Source: Epiperipatus broadwayi
Lineage: Eukaryota; Onychophora; Udeonychophora; Euonychophora; Peripatidae
Assembly (NCBI GenBank): GCA_028023455.1
Contig: JAQFVV010006336.1
Coordinates: forward strand, 1,876,224 to 1,940,223
Reading direction: 5' to 3'
DNA length: 64,000 nt
The position numbers and the translations under genes are program-made. Positions within the stretch are counted from its first letter, which is position 1, and every line of letters starts with the position of its first letter. Below, piece after piece: positions 14,286 through 25,869 of the stretch. The notes beneath the pieces were generated by a model. That model did no database searches. It was not told the DNA's origin and saw nothing but the letters and a program-made list of their open reading frames with translations.

Positions 14286-16860
14286 GGTGACTTGAAGTCA
14301 AAAACATAACCATGTACCGGTCAAAAGAACACCACCACCTAAATGCAAGTCGAATCCAAACTCAGGTGGTTCAAAACTGAATTCAAACCCAACTCTACAG
14401 CTCAGATTAGTAGAAATCTAAATCGATGGCACAGTGCTATGTGCCAAGGAACTAGCTCAATGGTTGGTGAGAATTAGAGATCCTTGAACTGACACTATCA
14501 TCGGATAATTAATTAACTTAAAATACTTTTAAGTCAAATCATATGTATATGTTTGGGTTGCCAACACAGACAGCAGGCCTTAACATTAAAATAATTATAA
14601 AAGAATTAAGAACTAAGAAGCCAAATGTGTTTAGAAAATATTTAATAATAATAGTTTGTTTTGTTTGAATAATGAATAATGATTATATTAATCACTTCTA
14701 GCCTTTAACAGAGTTTATAATTATAATAAGAGTGGCAGTTCTTATTATATGCCACCAAGTATTACGCAATATTTTGGAATTCTATGTCTATGCCCCCAAC
14801 AAGAAAATAAAGGAAGATAAAGGTATTCATTAGTAAAGGAAATTATTACTCTAATTTTATACGAAAGAATGTGATATTTATTTTCACATTCACAAATCCA
14901 TTCATGAAGAGCAAGATACGTATTTTAGGGCATAACTTTAAGCTTTATTGGAAAACTTATTTAGTTTGAGATAACTGAGAATTTGTTTGACATTAATTAA
15001 AATCACTTCATCACGAGTTATGAGCCTCAGAGTGGGTTTTATCAGAACAGAGAGGCAACAGTGCTGACGAATTATGAGCTATAAAATAAAATTGAAAGAT
15101 GATAGCTGGTCAATAATCGAAGTCCCATGGCAGCCTTTAGGTAGACATGGAACATGGAAAGCCAGGATGAGTTGTAACTATGAGCCTTTGGTGTTCCAAA
15201 GATAACATGAACAGGAGAGGAAGTGCTTTCTTCCTCGATAATTTAAAATAACAGAAATATTATGATCGACAAGCATGTGAAACGAATGATTGCCCTACAC
15301 CAGCAATGTTGAATATGATGACTTGATAGTCACCATTTGGAAAATAAAACCCAATTATAGAATGCTCTACATGATGACTTGATCAAATGAATTAAAGTCA
15401 AATGAGCTTTTAACTAACATTATTTTAAAGTATTTGTAAATCATATTAATTATGCCCCAATCATTGTGCCCTTCCTGAATCTTAATAGAAATTAACAAAG
15501 TTGAATTAGAATATATTTATTTGATTCCTTTATTGACCCTTTTTCAAAAAAAACATTTAAAGATTTTATATGAATAAATATACATTGGTGAATACGAGAA
15601 AATAGCTGAGGCATAGATTAGAAGCGGAGCTAATAATTTATTATTAGCCAATTATAAAAATAACAAACATTAATAATTTCTTTCAACTCAATGATTGATA
15701 GAACTGTATTAATCTAGTTCTAATGGGTGAGAATTAACTATCAGAATTAAGTTTATATTACTTGTGTAAGACACAGAAAATGAAGGAGATCATTGAGTGG
15801 TAGGATTATTGGCATATAATTAAAATTAACAACATTAATAAATTTACTCAATAAATATACATAATATAATAAATGAACTGCCACGTAAGAAAGGAAAGTT
15901 AAAGACTAGAGGTTGAGAGAATTACTATGAAAGTTAAAATAGTATAAATAAAAGGTTTTACACAGAATATGATTACATTATAAATGAGAAGAGCTCTTAA
16001 AGGGAGTGTAAAGTAAAGTTCAGAACTGGCCAGAAAGTTTAAGGTTCATTATAGAAATATATTACCCATTTCTTCTGGGCTGGGCTCCTTAGGTTACATG
16101 TCCGAGTTGGTAAAATGTAGGTACCATTTGATTGATTACTTGAACAGCATTTTATTTGATTTTGGCAGCCTGATTTGTCCGGAAAGAATTTAGCAGCTTC
16201 ATTGAAGATTCTCAAAGGGTGTCAGGAACTGTAGCCAGATTCCTGATGCTCTAGCCTTTTTCACCATAATTGAAACACTATTTAAAATGCACCGAGTTTA
16301 TTGCACTTCTCTACAACAAAGATGGCTTTTTTTTCTCTCTAAACTTTTCAGAGCTATATATACTGTCTTCTGATGCCTTCAAGCTAGCGCTTCTTTCATT
16401 ATCAATGTTTTTAGATACATTCCTTCGATAAGGCTTTCAAACTCATTAACTTGAATTCATTTTCTAATTAGAAAATGAATTTTTAAAATCAGAAAATGAT
16501 TTTAATTAGGAAATCCTTATCTTTTTTTCTAATTAATAAAACTTTAACTGTTGTTTTCGGAAAGAGAAAATCTGAAAGCTTATCGAAAGAATGTAGCTTT
16601 TAATCAATAAAACTTTAACAAATTATTTAAAAATAAAATCAAACTTTCCCAATGCAATGAAACTTTCGAACAATTATATATATTTAAAATTTACAAATAT
16701 ATATGCACAATCCATGCAGTTATAATATATAAATTCATGAATAATTCTATCATGAATTTATTAATAGAATTGATCAATTTAAATCTGAAACTAATTAATT
16801 TTAATATGCATTTATGAAATAAGTTATTCTTTATGGAAATTAGCGTGGATTGAATGTATA
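14286..16860. other. Intergenic DNA without a recognisable gene
   Basis: At about 14451-14475 TAGCTCAATGG fits a Pol III A box, but no matching B box or tRNA fold is present. GC-richer patches at 15000-15300 and 16020-16320 contain no frame resembling a known protein. Confidence 0.5.
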
Positions 16861-16949
16861 AAGCCCCATTGCATTGGAAATTTACGGGTTTGAAGTGGGC
16901 TTATGGCTAGATGTCATGAAGCTAGGATCGAACTCAGATCCGACTGCTT

Positions 16950-16951
<2 letters not shown>
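16860..16951 (-). repeat. tRNA-like (SINE-type) fragment with B box
   Basis: On the minus strand GAGTTCGATCCTAG contains a good Pol III B box (GTTCGATCC). No A box or cloverleaf accompanies it. The fragment ends at a (TA)n tract that leads straight into hammerhead copy A. Confidence 0.35.

Positions 16952-16985
<34 letters not shown>
16952..16985. repeat. (TA)n microsatellite
   Basis: It abuts the 5' end of hammerhead copy A. Confidence 0.95.
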
Positions 16986-16987
<2 letters not shown>

Positions 16988-16992
16988 GAGAT

Positions 16993-17052
16993 GATAACCT
17001 GGACCAACTGATGAGTGCTGGTTTAGCATGAAATACTTATATTGGTGATAAT
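16993..17052 (+). ncRNA. Type I hammerhead ribozyme, copy A (core intact)
   Basis: The order stem I - CTGATGA - stem II - GAAA - short stem III - NUH - stem I is present. CTGATGA is at 17008-17014. Stem II is GTGCT / AGCAT (5 pairs, one of them G-U, loop GGTTT). GAAA is at 17030-17033. A minimal stem III (ATA / TAT) leads to the cleavage triplet ATA, so scission is expected after 17041. Inner stem I is ACCAA (17003-17007) with TTGGT (17042-17046). A TGG bulge on the 5' side is followed by an outer stem that has two mismatches in this copy but pairs fully in copy B. Self-cleaving hammerheads with tiny stem III are known from PLE terminal repeats and retrozymes. The call rests on hand folding; activity is inferred. 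Confidence 0.72.
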
Positions 17053-17471
17053 TTATATTTTCTACATATGTGTGGTCATGTGTATCAGTTGTATGAGATA
17101 GTGAGGATAGAAAAAGGTGCTTGAAAATCTGAATTCAAATCCCCTATATTTACAATTAAGCTCCAAGTTTGTAAATAGTGTCTGGTTTTAGAATAATTAC
17201 ACATCAAGCTTGTATTCTGTCCATCCCTCTTCTATGTCTTTAAAAGAATAAGGTCCTATACATAAGAGGTCAGAGTGACTTGAGTTCAACATGGGCATGG
17301 CAATAATATTGGCATTACCATGGGATTTGGGTTTTTATCATCAGTTTTTCAATGATATGAATGGCTGAAAAGTTGGAGGTTGAAGTAGATTGAAGCCTGT
17401 CCATTAAGGTGTGAAGATTTGCTATCTTAATATAAAAAAAACTCAGCACTGATTATATATGCGTGGGAGAT

Positions 17472-17531
17472 GATAATCTGGATCAACTGATGATTGCTTG
17501 TTTAGCATAAAATACATATATTGCTGATTAT
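17472..17531 (+). ncRNA. Hammerhead ribozyme, copy B (decayed core)
   Basis: CTGATGA is at 17487-17493 and the outer stem I pairs perfectly (ATAATC with GATTAT) around a TGG bulge. The conserved GAAA is AAAA (17509-17512), the first stem II pair is T-T, and inner stem I has one mismatch, so this copy is probably inactive. Confidence 0.6.
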
Positions 17532-17981
17532 TTATCTTTTCTACATATGTGTGGTCATGTGTATCAGTTGTATGAAATAGTGTGGATAGTTGAAGGGTGC
17601 TTAAAAATCTGAGTTCAAATGCCCTACACTTAAAAATTGTTATATAATTATTATAATATTAATCATAAAAATAAAGTTAATTTTCAAAATTATTAAAAAG
17701 ATTCTATAATGAGAATTATGGAAAAAGTAAAAGTAGATGCTTTTAAAAAAATGTTAGTATGTAAATGGAAGAAAGATATTTAACAGATATTTGAAATGCA
17801 GTAATTATTTTTAAAATTAAATAATATTGATAAAACAATTTAAAGTGAAGTGGCATATTTTTATCTAATGTAATAAATTAATATATTGTAATATAAATAT
17901 ATTCAGTGTATATATAATATATTTATATTTAATATAAATAAAATGTTTGTTAATTAAAACAAAATTGTAATTATAATAAAA

Positions 17982-18584
17982 ATAATAAATTTAATGGTAA
18001 TGGACTATTAAAAACAGTCTTTAAATCTGCAGAAGTACTTTCAGTTAATTTCTATGTTCCAAACAATGCTAATAAATTAGTCAATAATTCTAAGAATGCC
18101 ATACCTGTCAAGCAGACAAGTAATATCATATATCAATTTTTTTGTGATTGTATGTTATCATATGTAGATGAATTGAGGTGTTGTATTGAGAGGAGATTAA
18201 AAGATCATGAATTGTTATATAAATGTGTATAAAGTAAGAATAATTGTGATTTAATGACTGCTTCAGTTTTCATTGACAATGAAAAAAACAGGTAAATATA
18301 AATTTAAATTTGATTTTGAAAGTATGAAAATTCTTCATGAAGAGAAAAATCATAATAAAAGAAAAATGAAAGAGGCAATTTTTATAAATAGAAATAAAAT
18401 GCATTTAATAAATAGACAAGCTGCTAACATTAAAATACAGGACTCATGGGATTTGAATTCATGATGTTTGCTTTGTTTTTGTTAATTTAATGGGAGTTGA
18501 GGCAGGTTTAAAAAATTAACTGAAAGTTCTTCTGCAGATTTAAAGACTGTTTTTAATAGTTTGTTACTATTAAATTTATTATTT
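17982..18584. repeat. Inverted repeat, about 71-bp arms, enclosing a PLE endonuclease fragment
   Basis: The left arm 17982-18052 and the right arm 18513-18584 are reverse complements with about five mismatches; both contain AACAGTCTTTAAATCTGCAG or its complement. The left arm is itself coding for the segment upstream of the endonuclease (TVFKSAE), so the right arm is the start of a second copy of the same coding region on the other strand, cut short. Confidence 0.85.
18000..18465 (+). pseudogene. PLE GIY-YIG endonuclease fragment
   Basis: Translation from about 18015 gives TVFKSAEVLSVNFYVPNN and then NIIYQFFCDC, a degenerate form of the (I/V)VYKxxCxC opening of the Penelope-type GIY-YIG nuclease. 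ERRLKDHE follows, matching the R-x-x-EH helix. After one stop, 18318-18464 reads FESMKILHEEKNHNKRKMKE and ends LINRQAANI, the C-terminal part that closes many PLE ORFs. The nuclease nicks target DNA for target-primed reverse transcription. No reverse transcriptase is attached. The fragment lies between hammerhead copies B and C, supporting a PLE origin for those repeats. The fold assignment is from motif order. Confidence 0.65.
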
Positions 18585-18740
18585 TATTATAAGTGTAATA
18601 TATTTATATACTCATATATATGTATACTATTTAAATACAAGTATACTTTATATTCTTGGAATTTAACACAGACTTTCAAGATCCCTTCAGCTATTGACTC
18701 TATCTTAGTGAACTGAGAAATATGACCACACATGAAAAGA

Positions 18741-18805
18741 TAAATGATTTCCAATATGCATATTTTATGCTGAAACCAGAACTCATCAGTTTGTCCATAT
18801 CATCT
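18741..18805 (-). ncRNA. Hammerhead ribozyme, copy C (decayed core)
   Basis: On the minus strand CTGATGA corresponds to 18789-18783. Stem II GTTCT / AGCAT has one mismatch, GAAA is replaced by AAAA, and inner stem I is weakened. Outer stem I (ATGAT / ATCAT) still pairs. It is clearly the same family, probably inactive. Confidence 0.6.
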
Positions 18806-18984
18806 CTCACACATATATATCAATTATTGGTTTATATTAAGATAGAAAATCTTTAAACTTTAATGGTCAGGCTTTAATCTACTCTATCCTTCACCTTGGA
18901 TAGATGAAAAGTTGGAGAGTGAAATAGATTGAAATCTGTCCAATAAAGTATGAAGATTTGCCATCTTAATATAAGCCAATCATT

Positions 18985-18985
<1 letters not shown>

Positions 18986-19042
<57 letters not shown>
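18986..19042. repeat. (TA)n microsatellite
   Basis: It lies within the repeat unit, directly before hammerhead copy D. Confidence 0.95.
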
Positions 19043-19044
<2 letters not shown>

Positions 19045-19050
19045 TAGATG

Positions 19051-19108
19051 ATGATCTGACCAACTGATGAGTGCTGATTCAGCATGAAATACATAAATTG
19101 GTGATCAT
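19051..19108 (+). ncRNA. Hammerhead ribozyme, copy D (near-intact)
   Basis: CTGATGA (19064-19070), stem II GTGCT / AGCAT with loop GATTC, and GAAA (19086-19089) are all present. Inner stem I ACCAA / TTGGT and outer stem I ATGATC / GATCAT pair perfectly, separated by a 5'-side TG bulge of the kind that docks on the stem II loop. The triplet before the cleavage point is AAA instead of AUA, so the U at 16.1 is missing and cleavage is doubtful. The compensated outer stem is good evidence that the fold was selected. Confidence 0.7.
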
Positions 19109-19209
19109 TTACCTTTTTCATGTGTGTGTGGTAATGTATATCAGTTATATAGAATAGAATGGATAACTGAAGGGAGCTTGAAAGTCTGCATCCAAATCTT
19201 ATATATATA

Positions 19210-22200
19210 TATTGTACCCTTACTTCTCGATATATGATATAATTTAAAATATGACTAGCTCAATTAAATCATTATACTCGGTTAAAATATGTATAAATAT
19301 CTTTAATATATTTTATAATACTATATCTTATTAAATTTATTATAAACTTATCAAAAATTAATATAGTTCAATATTATGTACTAATTAAATAAGTATTTAC
19401 TAAAATCATGAGACTGTGAAGTGAAGTTACAATTGGTAATTGAATTTACATTGAGCCAATGTCTTTCCAATACACTGTCTCAATGGCATAAGAATACTAT
19501 TACTTCTTTATTATCTCATTACTAACTCTACAGCACTCTTATGACTTTTATAAATGAACTATCTTTAATAATAATAGATAAATAAATCTCAATCTTTTGT
19601 TAAGGAAATATAATTAAACGATCTCAGGTTCTTCTAATTATCTTAAAGTAATAATAATTCTGCAGATAGGAATGATAAGGGATTTAATATCAAACCTAAA
19701 TACACCTAACTTATTCTAATAACAATAACTAACAATAATAATCTTTAGTGTATATCTTAATCTTATCTATTGGATTATACTTTTAATCATTAAGAAAATA
19801 AGTAAATCATATACATGTCTTTCATTTCCATATAGTATCTTAATTTTATAATAGACCAAAATCTTATAATTTAACAATTTGTGGCAATAAATAATATTAT
19901 ATTCTTATATTGTGCATTATAATTACTTTGTGACCATTGTAATGTTATATGTTAATGTCAATCAATTTCTATAAATTATATTAAGAAAATATTGTGTTTC
20001 CTTCTAAAATAATAAAATAATAAATTCATATTGTGCAAATATTATGTTTATTCAAATTATCTGTTGTCAAATACTGTGGTGTAAAATAATGAATTCGACA
20101 CACTTTTAAACAACTTAAACAAATTTATTTACATCAACTTTAACAAATAACTTATTTACACTATTTACATTTACAGTGGAAACCAAAGAAAAATAAAATA
20201 AAAATAATAATACAAGATTTTTACACTGTTACTATTTCCATAATCATAAATAGATAATTTATACATTTTTTTAAATGTTCTATCAATAACATTTAATTAA
20301 GTTTATGATTTTTAAATTTTAATAAACATCATTTGTCATCAATTAATACAAGAAAAGGTTTTATGTAAGATATCATTCATGTAGCATATATGTAAATAAA
20401 CATACTTTAATAATTTAAATGCTATTTCACTTAAGTCTTACTGTTATTTATATTATAATGTACTAGGATGTACTACATTTACTATCAGTATTACTCAAAT
20501 ATTAATTAATGTATAAACTGATATAACTTTGTAATATAATAACAATTATTGTTTATAACTATTTATTTCATTCCGATATAATGTCATACTACATGTCTTA
20601 TCAAAATATGCAATACGTATATGTTCTTTTAAAATAATATTTAAAATTATTCAACAATTTCAAATTTTTATAAAGTATTATATCAAATAAAATTCTATGA
20701 TTCTTTTCTATTTAAAACTATTACTCTTCTTTACTTGTTATTCTTATTCCTTCCTAAAAACTTCTATCTACAAAAGTCATTTTAACCTTATTTAACTTCA
20801 GAAAAATAGATGACCAATTTTTAAAAAAAATAATATTTATCCAAAATCTCTTATCCCTCATCATCTATATACGATAAGCCTTCAATCAAAATATAAATTT
20901 CTATGTAAAATTAACTTAACTTATCTAATAAAATAAAAATAAAAATATAGATTTTATATACCTCTTACTAACTTGAAAAGAAAAATAAATAACTTACACT
21001 AATATAATAAATTTAATTCCTAATATTGTAACAGAAACATTAAAATTTATTCACGAAAGAATCATATAATTATTTCTAGTTCTCATATTACTTGTACTAA
21101 ATTTACATCATCAATTTAAATATGCAATTAAAATAAAACTGCTATTATTAATCTTATGTGTATATTATTTAAATATTAATACATTCATTCAACAATCAAA
21201 TAACATTTGGTTGATCTAAAGAAAACATAGTAAATACATCAAATTATTATTATCACATAATTTTTTTTTTTACCATAAATGATACTTTAATGTACAGTCC
21301 GTCACACGATGTCCTCCAGGATTACAGTTTCAAAATAATTTCACATTTACACTCAACAATTATTCTTTAAAATATTACGTGTTGTATAATTATAAAATAA
21401 ACTTTATGCAATGAAAAGTTATATTAATATTTAGTTATTATCTTAAAAAAAATGTAAATGTACCTTTCCTATCTTTAATAAATCAATAATTAATTAAATA
21501 TTTACGTTAGTTAATAAATAAAAACATATTACATAAAATCCAACGGTGTCTTCTTTTACCACAATTGTTCTTTTTCCTAGGCACAAATTTTCACCAAACA
21601 TTACTTCCTTTTCCGGTACATCACGTGTTTTTTTAAAAGTTTTTATAGAATAAATGAAACGTTCTTTTTTTTTTTTTAAAAAAAAAAAAAAAAAGTCAAA
21701 GTTAGTTCCACCATAAAAATAAAATAATAATTAAAATAGTTTATGGAATCCGGATTCATTTCTTTTTAAGGAAAAAATATTATTATTTTAAAGTTATTAT
21801 TTTTAGAATTAGTCTATAATTTACAAAGTTCTTATTTAATTATTTTAAATTGATTTGGATATCCACGTATATTTGATTTGCGCCTTCCTTAACAAATATT
21901 TAGGTAAGATTACTTTTAGATTCTTCTGTACGACCAGCATTCAGACTTTACTAATATAATAATTTTTTATAGGTATTTCTTTACCCATTAAATTTCCAAT
22001 TTATTTGCCTTTTAAAACTGTCAGAATTTAGTCTTTTAAACCATAAAGACTTAACAAGGCAAGTATTTATATAATTACTGTTAATTATCATATCTTTATC
22101 AAGATATATACTTAAATTTATAATTTACAGATACTTTATCATAAAGAAGTATTTCTCATTCTTTTAAATATCTGTTTTATAAAACTAATTACAATCAGCT

Positions 22201-23505
22201 TTTAAATTTATATAAAGTCCAACGTATTACTTTTATGCATCTAGTAACTCTCCTAGTTAATCCAGCATTTGTTAAATTTTTAGTATAAAGTCTCCAATAC
22301 ATTTTATCCTTATACGATGTTTTCATGACTATTTGATAGTAAATTGAGCTTCGATCGAGACGATCAATAGGAAATTATAATTAAAATTAGCACTGCATAT
22401 TTGTCGGTAAACTTTTATAAATTATTTTTAAAAAAAACTATTATGAGAGCGTCTATTATTTTACTTAGCTATCTCTAATAGCACATTTTACTTTAAAAAT
22501 TACAATCACAATCCCCCTCCGAACAATTGAACCTTGATTTTATACTGGAAGAAACTCCCCACTTGATTGGTAAATTAAACAATCAACTTGCTAGCTTATT
22601 TACATATTTTACCAACAAGACAGAATTAAAAATAAATAATGACTTATTTAATATTTATTATTTATCACATTATTAAATTCTTAAATTAATCTTTATCGTT
22701 TATTTAAATCCATTAAACATTTTTTAAAATATACTTTCTTACTTTATTTCACTTTTAACTTTTATAAGATTATTTTTATAAACAAATTAAGTCTATTTTT
22801 ATTTGTTATGTTTTTATGCAGTATTTTAAAAATCAGATTTAATATTTTACATTAATTATTTTATTTTTATCTCGTGATAGCCAATATAATACTTATAAAT
22901 TTTATAACAGAATTTTAAAATAGTTTTGCAACTTTACTAAAAAACTCCCAAGCATGTGTGTATGTGTCTAATTAACATCTGTTTTACAACAAAGCTACAA
23001 ACGCTTGTAATAATCTAAAAATAAACTAACAATTTCATTTTTTAAAAATAAATATTTTAAAATAAATAATATATTATAACAATTTTTAAAATAATAATTC
23101 GATATTATTAAAATCAAATATTAATCTTCTATTATGTACTACTAATAATTAAAATATTTATATTCACTTATTAAATATTAATCTTTATCAACAATAAATA
23201 TATGCATTTAATTTTAACTTGTCTTTTTAAAACTTTTAACTTTAAACATTTATTTATTAAATTTATTAATGCAGTATTGATTATGGCCAGTTTTCCCAAC
23301 CATATACTATTATCATCCCTATCGAAACGTCTCTCTCAAACATCAGCACAATTTCCACATATCAAATACTCATAAATTACTTTAATTACACTTTTTAAAA
23401 GATTGTTATAAACAAAATTAAAATCATATAGCTAAATATATCTTAAATTTAAAATTTTTTTAATAGATTGATACAACAATTTATGGAGACCCATACAAAA
23501 GGGCA
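19210..23505. other. Very AT-rich DNA without a recognisable gene
   Basis: No frame longer than about 60 codons and no known domain. A 13-T/18-A inverted homopolymer lies at 21665-21695. On the minus strand a G-rich polypurine run at about 22520-22508 precedes TTGTGATTG, which could be an LTR edge, but no partner was found. Confidence 0.55.
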
Positions 23506-23533
23506 CAATATATATATATATATATATATATAT

Positions 23534-24945
23534 TGTACCAATATCGTGTTGGCACATAATAATTGTCTAAAAAATTATAAAATAAAAAATCTTTCATTAA
23601 AATAAAATTATTATGTAAAAGTTTAAGGAGTTTGAAGTAAAAGTTATAGTTAATTAATTAAAAGAAGGGAGAGGGTTTGCTTTAGAAATATCAAGTTAAA
23701 CTTTCATAAAAAAGTTAAAGAGTTTTTTTATTATTATTAGTTAAAATGTAACGTAAAGTTTAAAAATATAAATCTCTTTTCATTCCAATTAAAGAAAAGA
23801 AAGTAATCTTAAAACTAATATCGAGTTTATTAGAATAAAATATCCAGGTACGGAAATGACAAATTAATGTGTGCTTGTTAATAAAATATATATGTGTGAG
23901 AGTAAACAAAGAAATATAAATTCATGTATATGTGCGTGTTAAAATCATTTTGAAAGAAAACACATGAAAATAAATATTAAAATGAAATAAAAGAAAAATA
24001 TAGTTAAAAACACAGTGATGCCTACTAATTAAAAGTATAAAAACAACATGTTTACATGGCTATTAATTAAATGATTTTCAAAAACCCATAATTAAAATAT
24101 TATCAAAGGAATTTCAACAACAGATATAGCTGGAGGATATCAAAATGACAACATCATATTTATAAATAGTCAATTTTTTATCAGACAGTTAGTTGTGTTT
24201 GAGATAACAGTTCAGTACAATCTATCAGTGAGTTAATCAGTCAGTTTATTGTGTGTTCAGAGTCAAGAATGCAGTGTTAAAACCTCAGAAAACATACAAC
24301 TTCCTCTAGCCTGAAGTCCAAAGAAAACAGCCAACCTACCTGATAAAAGTGATGCCTACATAACAACTTGAAGCCACTCAGTATCTAATTGTTAAAGAAA
24401 ATGCCTCAGAATAATAAGCATCAAATCTCCACAAGAAAATTTCAAATCTAACCAGTTAGAAATATTTCATTAGGAGCAGCAAACAGCAAGAAGTATCCAC
24501 GTTCAAAATCCTAGATAACATTTTTCTTATTTCTAAAGTAGCCATCACATTCATAAAGCTCAAGAGTCAAGTTTAAGAACTCTATAGCATACATAGATGA
24601 AGTATTAATATGTGTGTTTAAAATGTTGTGTGTGTTCATGCATTAGTATATAGTGATTTCATTGTATTTTGTATTTTAAATATTATTTAATGCTTTCTCA
24701 TAAGATATTATAGTGTGTGAATTAAAAATGTGCATGTGTTATATTAGTAAATAAGATTTATAAAATATTTAAAATTAGTTTAATAAATGTTAATTAAAAT
24801 AAATTGTTTTTAAACTTAAAACTTTATTTTGTCAGTCAATTCTTTTCACCACTAATTGAATTAAAAAAATAGTTGAGCTAGTTAAGGGATTTTTCAAGTG
24901 CTATATTATGGGCCTACTGTCCAAACATGTTAGTATTAGACTAGC
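23534..24945 (+). mobile_element. Long terminal repeat, family 1, copy 2 (about 1.41 kb)
   Basis: It starts TGTACC right after a (TA)n tract and ends just before TGGCACCTGG (24946-24955), a primer-binding-like site. It aligns with 6299-7772 in order: the opening GGCACATA word, the AAGAAGGGAGAGGG / AGAAGGGGAGAGGGG region, CAAATCTCTTTTCATTC-type words, a TATA box (near 24169) followed by ATCAGACAGT, AATGCAGTGTT, and the TTTGTCAGTCAATTCTTTT tail. Divergence is substantial (perhaps 25-30 percent), so both are old. The internal remnant ends by about 25040. Confidence 0.65.
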
Positions 24946-24959
24946 TGGCACCTGGGGTT

Positions 24960-25270
24960 TACTCTGAAACAAATAAAGTGTTTGGATAGTAGGGGTTTGA
25001 ATCTAGAAGCCAGGGCGGAACACGGTTTGGAAATATGATCGTGTTATGCATTGCATAGCTCAATCTGATTGTGGATATTATTGATAGCTCTGCCATCAAT
25101 AGTATTCTCCACTTTGCTTGAACATGCTGGTTCGTTCATGTAATATTTATAATTAAATAAGATTATAAATTTATTAGAAATAAGGTTGAAACTCAGATAA
25201 ACGAAGCATGCAGGGTAAGTGAGATTGCCATCAATTTGAATCTGATACAATATATATATATAATTTTATA
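24960..25270. other. Remnant of LTR-element internal sequence
   Basis: GAACACGGTT near 25018 is shared with 7965-7975 after the first LTR. No coding sequence survives; the minus-strand 68-codon frame here has no recognisable domain. Confidence 0.4.
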
Positions 25271-25276
25271 TAAAAA

Positions 25277-25382
25277 TCATATTTGCATTTAAAATATTGT
25301 GTGAATTATAGGAAATTTCTATATATATATCATATTTGCATTTAAAATATTGTGTGAATTATAGGAAATTTCTATATATATA
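25277..25382. repeat. 53-bp perfect tandem duplication
   Basis: TCATATTTGCATTTAAAATA begins at 25277 and again at 25330; the units appear identical, which implies a recent duplication. The short TA run at the unit end probably mediated slippage. Confidence 0.9.
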
Positions 25383-25488
25383 TATATTATGTAATAGTGT
25401 TTATGTTTGTGTAAAAATAATACACACACAAATATATATATGTAATAATATTATTATTTAATGTCTGTATTTTTTCAAAGCAATATAC

Positions 25489-25661
25489 ATAATTATATTA
25501 TTGAATATTTGTCAATACAATAATTAAATAATTAAAAATTGTATCCACTTAGGAGTGCTTTCTATTATCACTTTGAAAGGCTAACCTTCCCACAATTCCA
25601 TGAACTTAACCTTTGCTGCCTGTTAATTATTGTATTTACAAATATTCAATGATATAATTAT
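25489..25661. mobile_element. MITE-like inverted-repeat element, family X
   Basis: Arms of about 38 bp (25489-25526 and 25623-25661) pair as ATTGAATATTTGTCAATAC with GTATTTACAAATATTCAAT. The middle (ATTGTATCCACTTAGGAG, CACTTTGAAAGGCTAACCTT) recurs at 48506-48595 and, inverted, at 49392-49570, so it is a dispersed family. No coding. Confidence 0.7.
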
Positions 25662-25869
25662 ATATATTATAATGTTAAAAAAGACTTTTATGAAGTTAAA
25701 ACTATAAAATAAAATAAATAAATAAATCTTGTATTAGGTCTGACTAAGATATTTTCTTGAGGTTATTAAAAATCATTGATATTTTAAATTATAATTAAGC
25801 TAAAGTAATATGGGTTTTAAAAATAATTATAGATTATATGTAACTATTAAAAGAACTAACTACAATTAA

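Larger units (their letters stand above)
16985..17640 (+). mobile_element. Retrozyme-like or PLE terminal-repeat unit flanked by hammerheads A and B
   Basis: The two ribozyme cores are 479 bp apart in direct orientation, and the 130-170 bp that follow each core are homologous (CTACATATGTGTGGTCATGT, TATCAGTTGTATGA, then a TTCAAAT word that resembles a B box). The piece before copy B (GCCTGTCCATTAAGGTGTGA, GCTATCTTAATATAA) recurs before copy D and, inverted, before copy C. A unit bounded by two direct hammerhead repeats is the layout of a retrozyme or of tandem PLE terminal repeats. It has no coding capacity. Confidence 0.55.
18655..19205. repeat. Head-to-head inverted pair of hammerhead-bearing repeats (copies C and D)
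   Basis: Minus-strand copy C and plus-strand copy D diverge from a centre near 18895. Both carry, outward from the centre, the AGTAGATT-CCTGTCC motif, the GAAGATTT-GCTATCTTAATATAA motif and then a hammerhead. Arms are roughly 75-80 percent alike. The arrangement is a long imperfect palindrome. Confidence 0.75.

Noticed and set aside
22500-22525. Polypurine run on the minus strand followed by TTGTGATTG, possible LTR edge
   Set aside because: No matching second LTR, primer site or coding was found. Similar isolated runs at 3066, 34075, 45643, 47759, 53507 and 59490 also lack partners.
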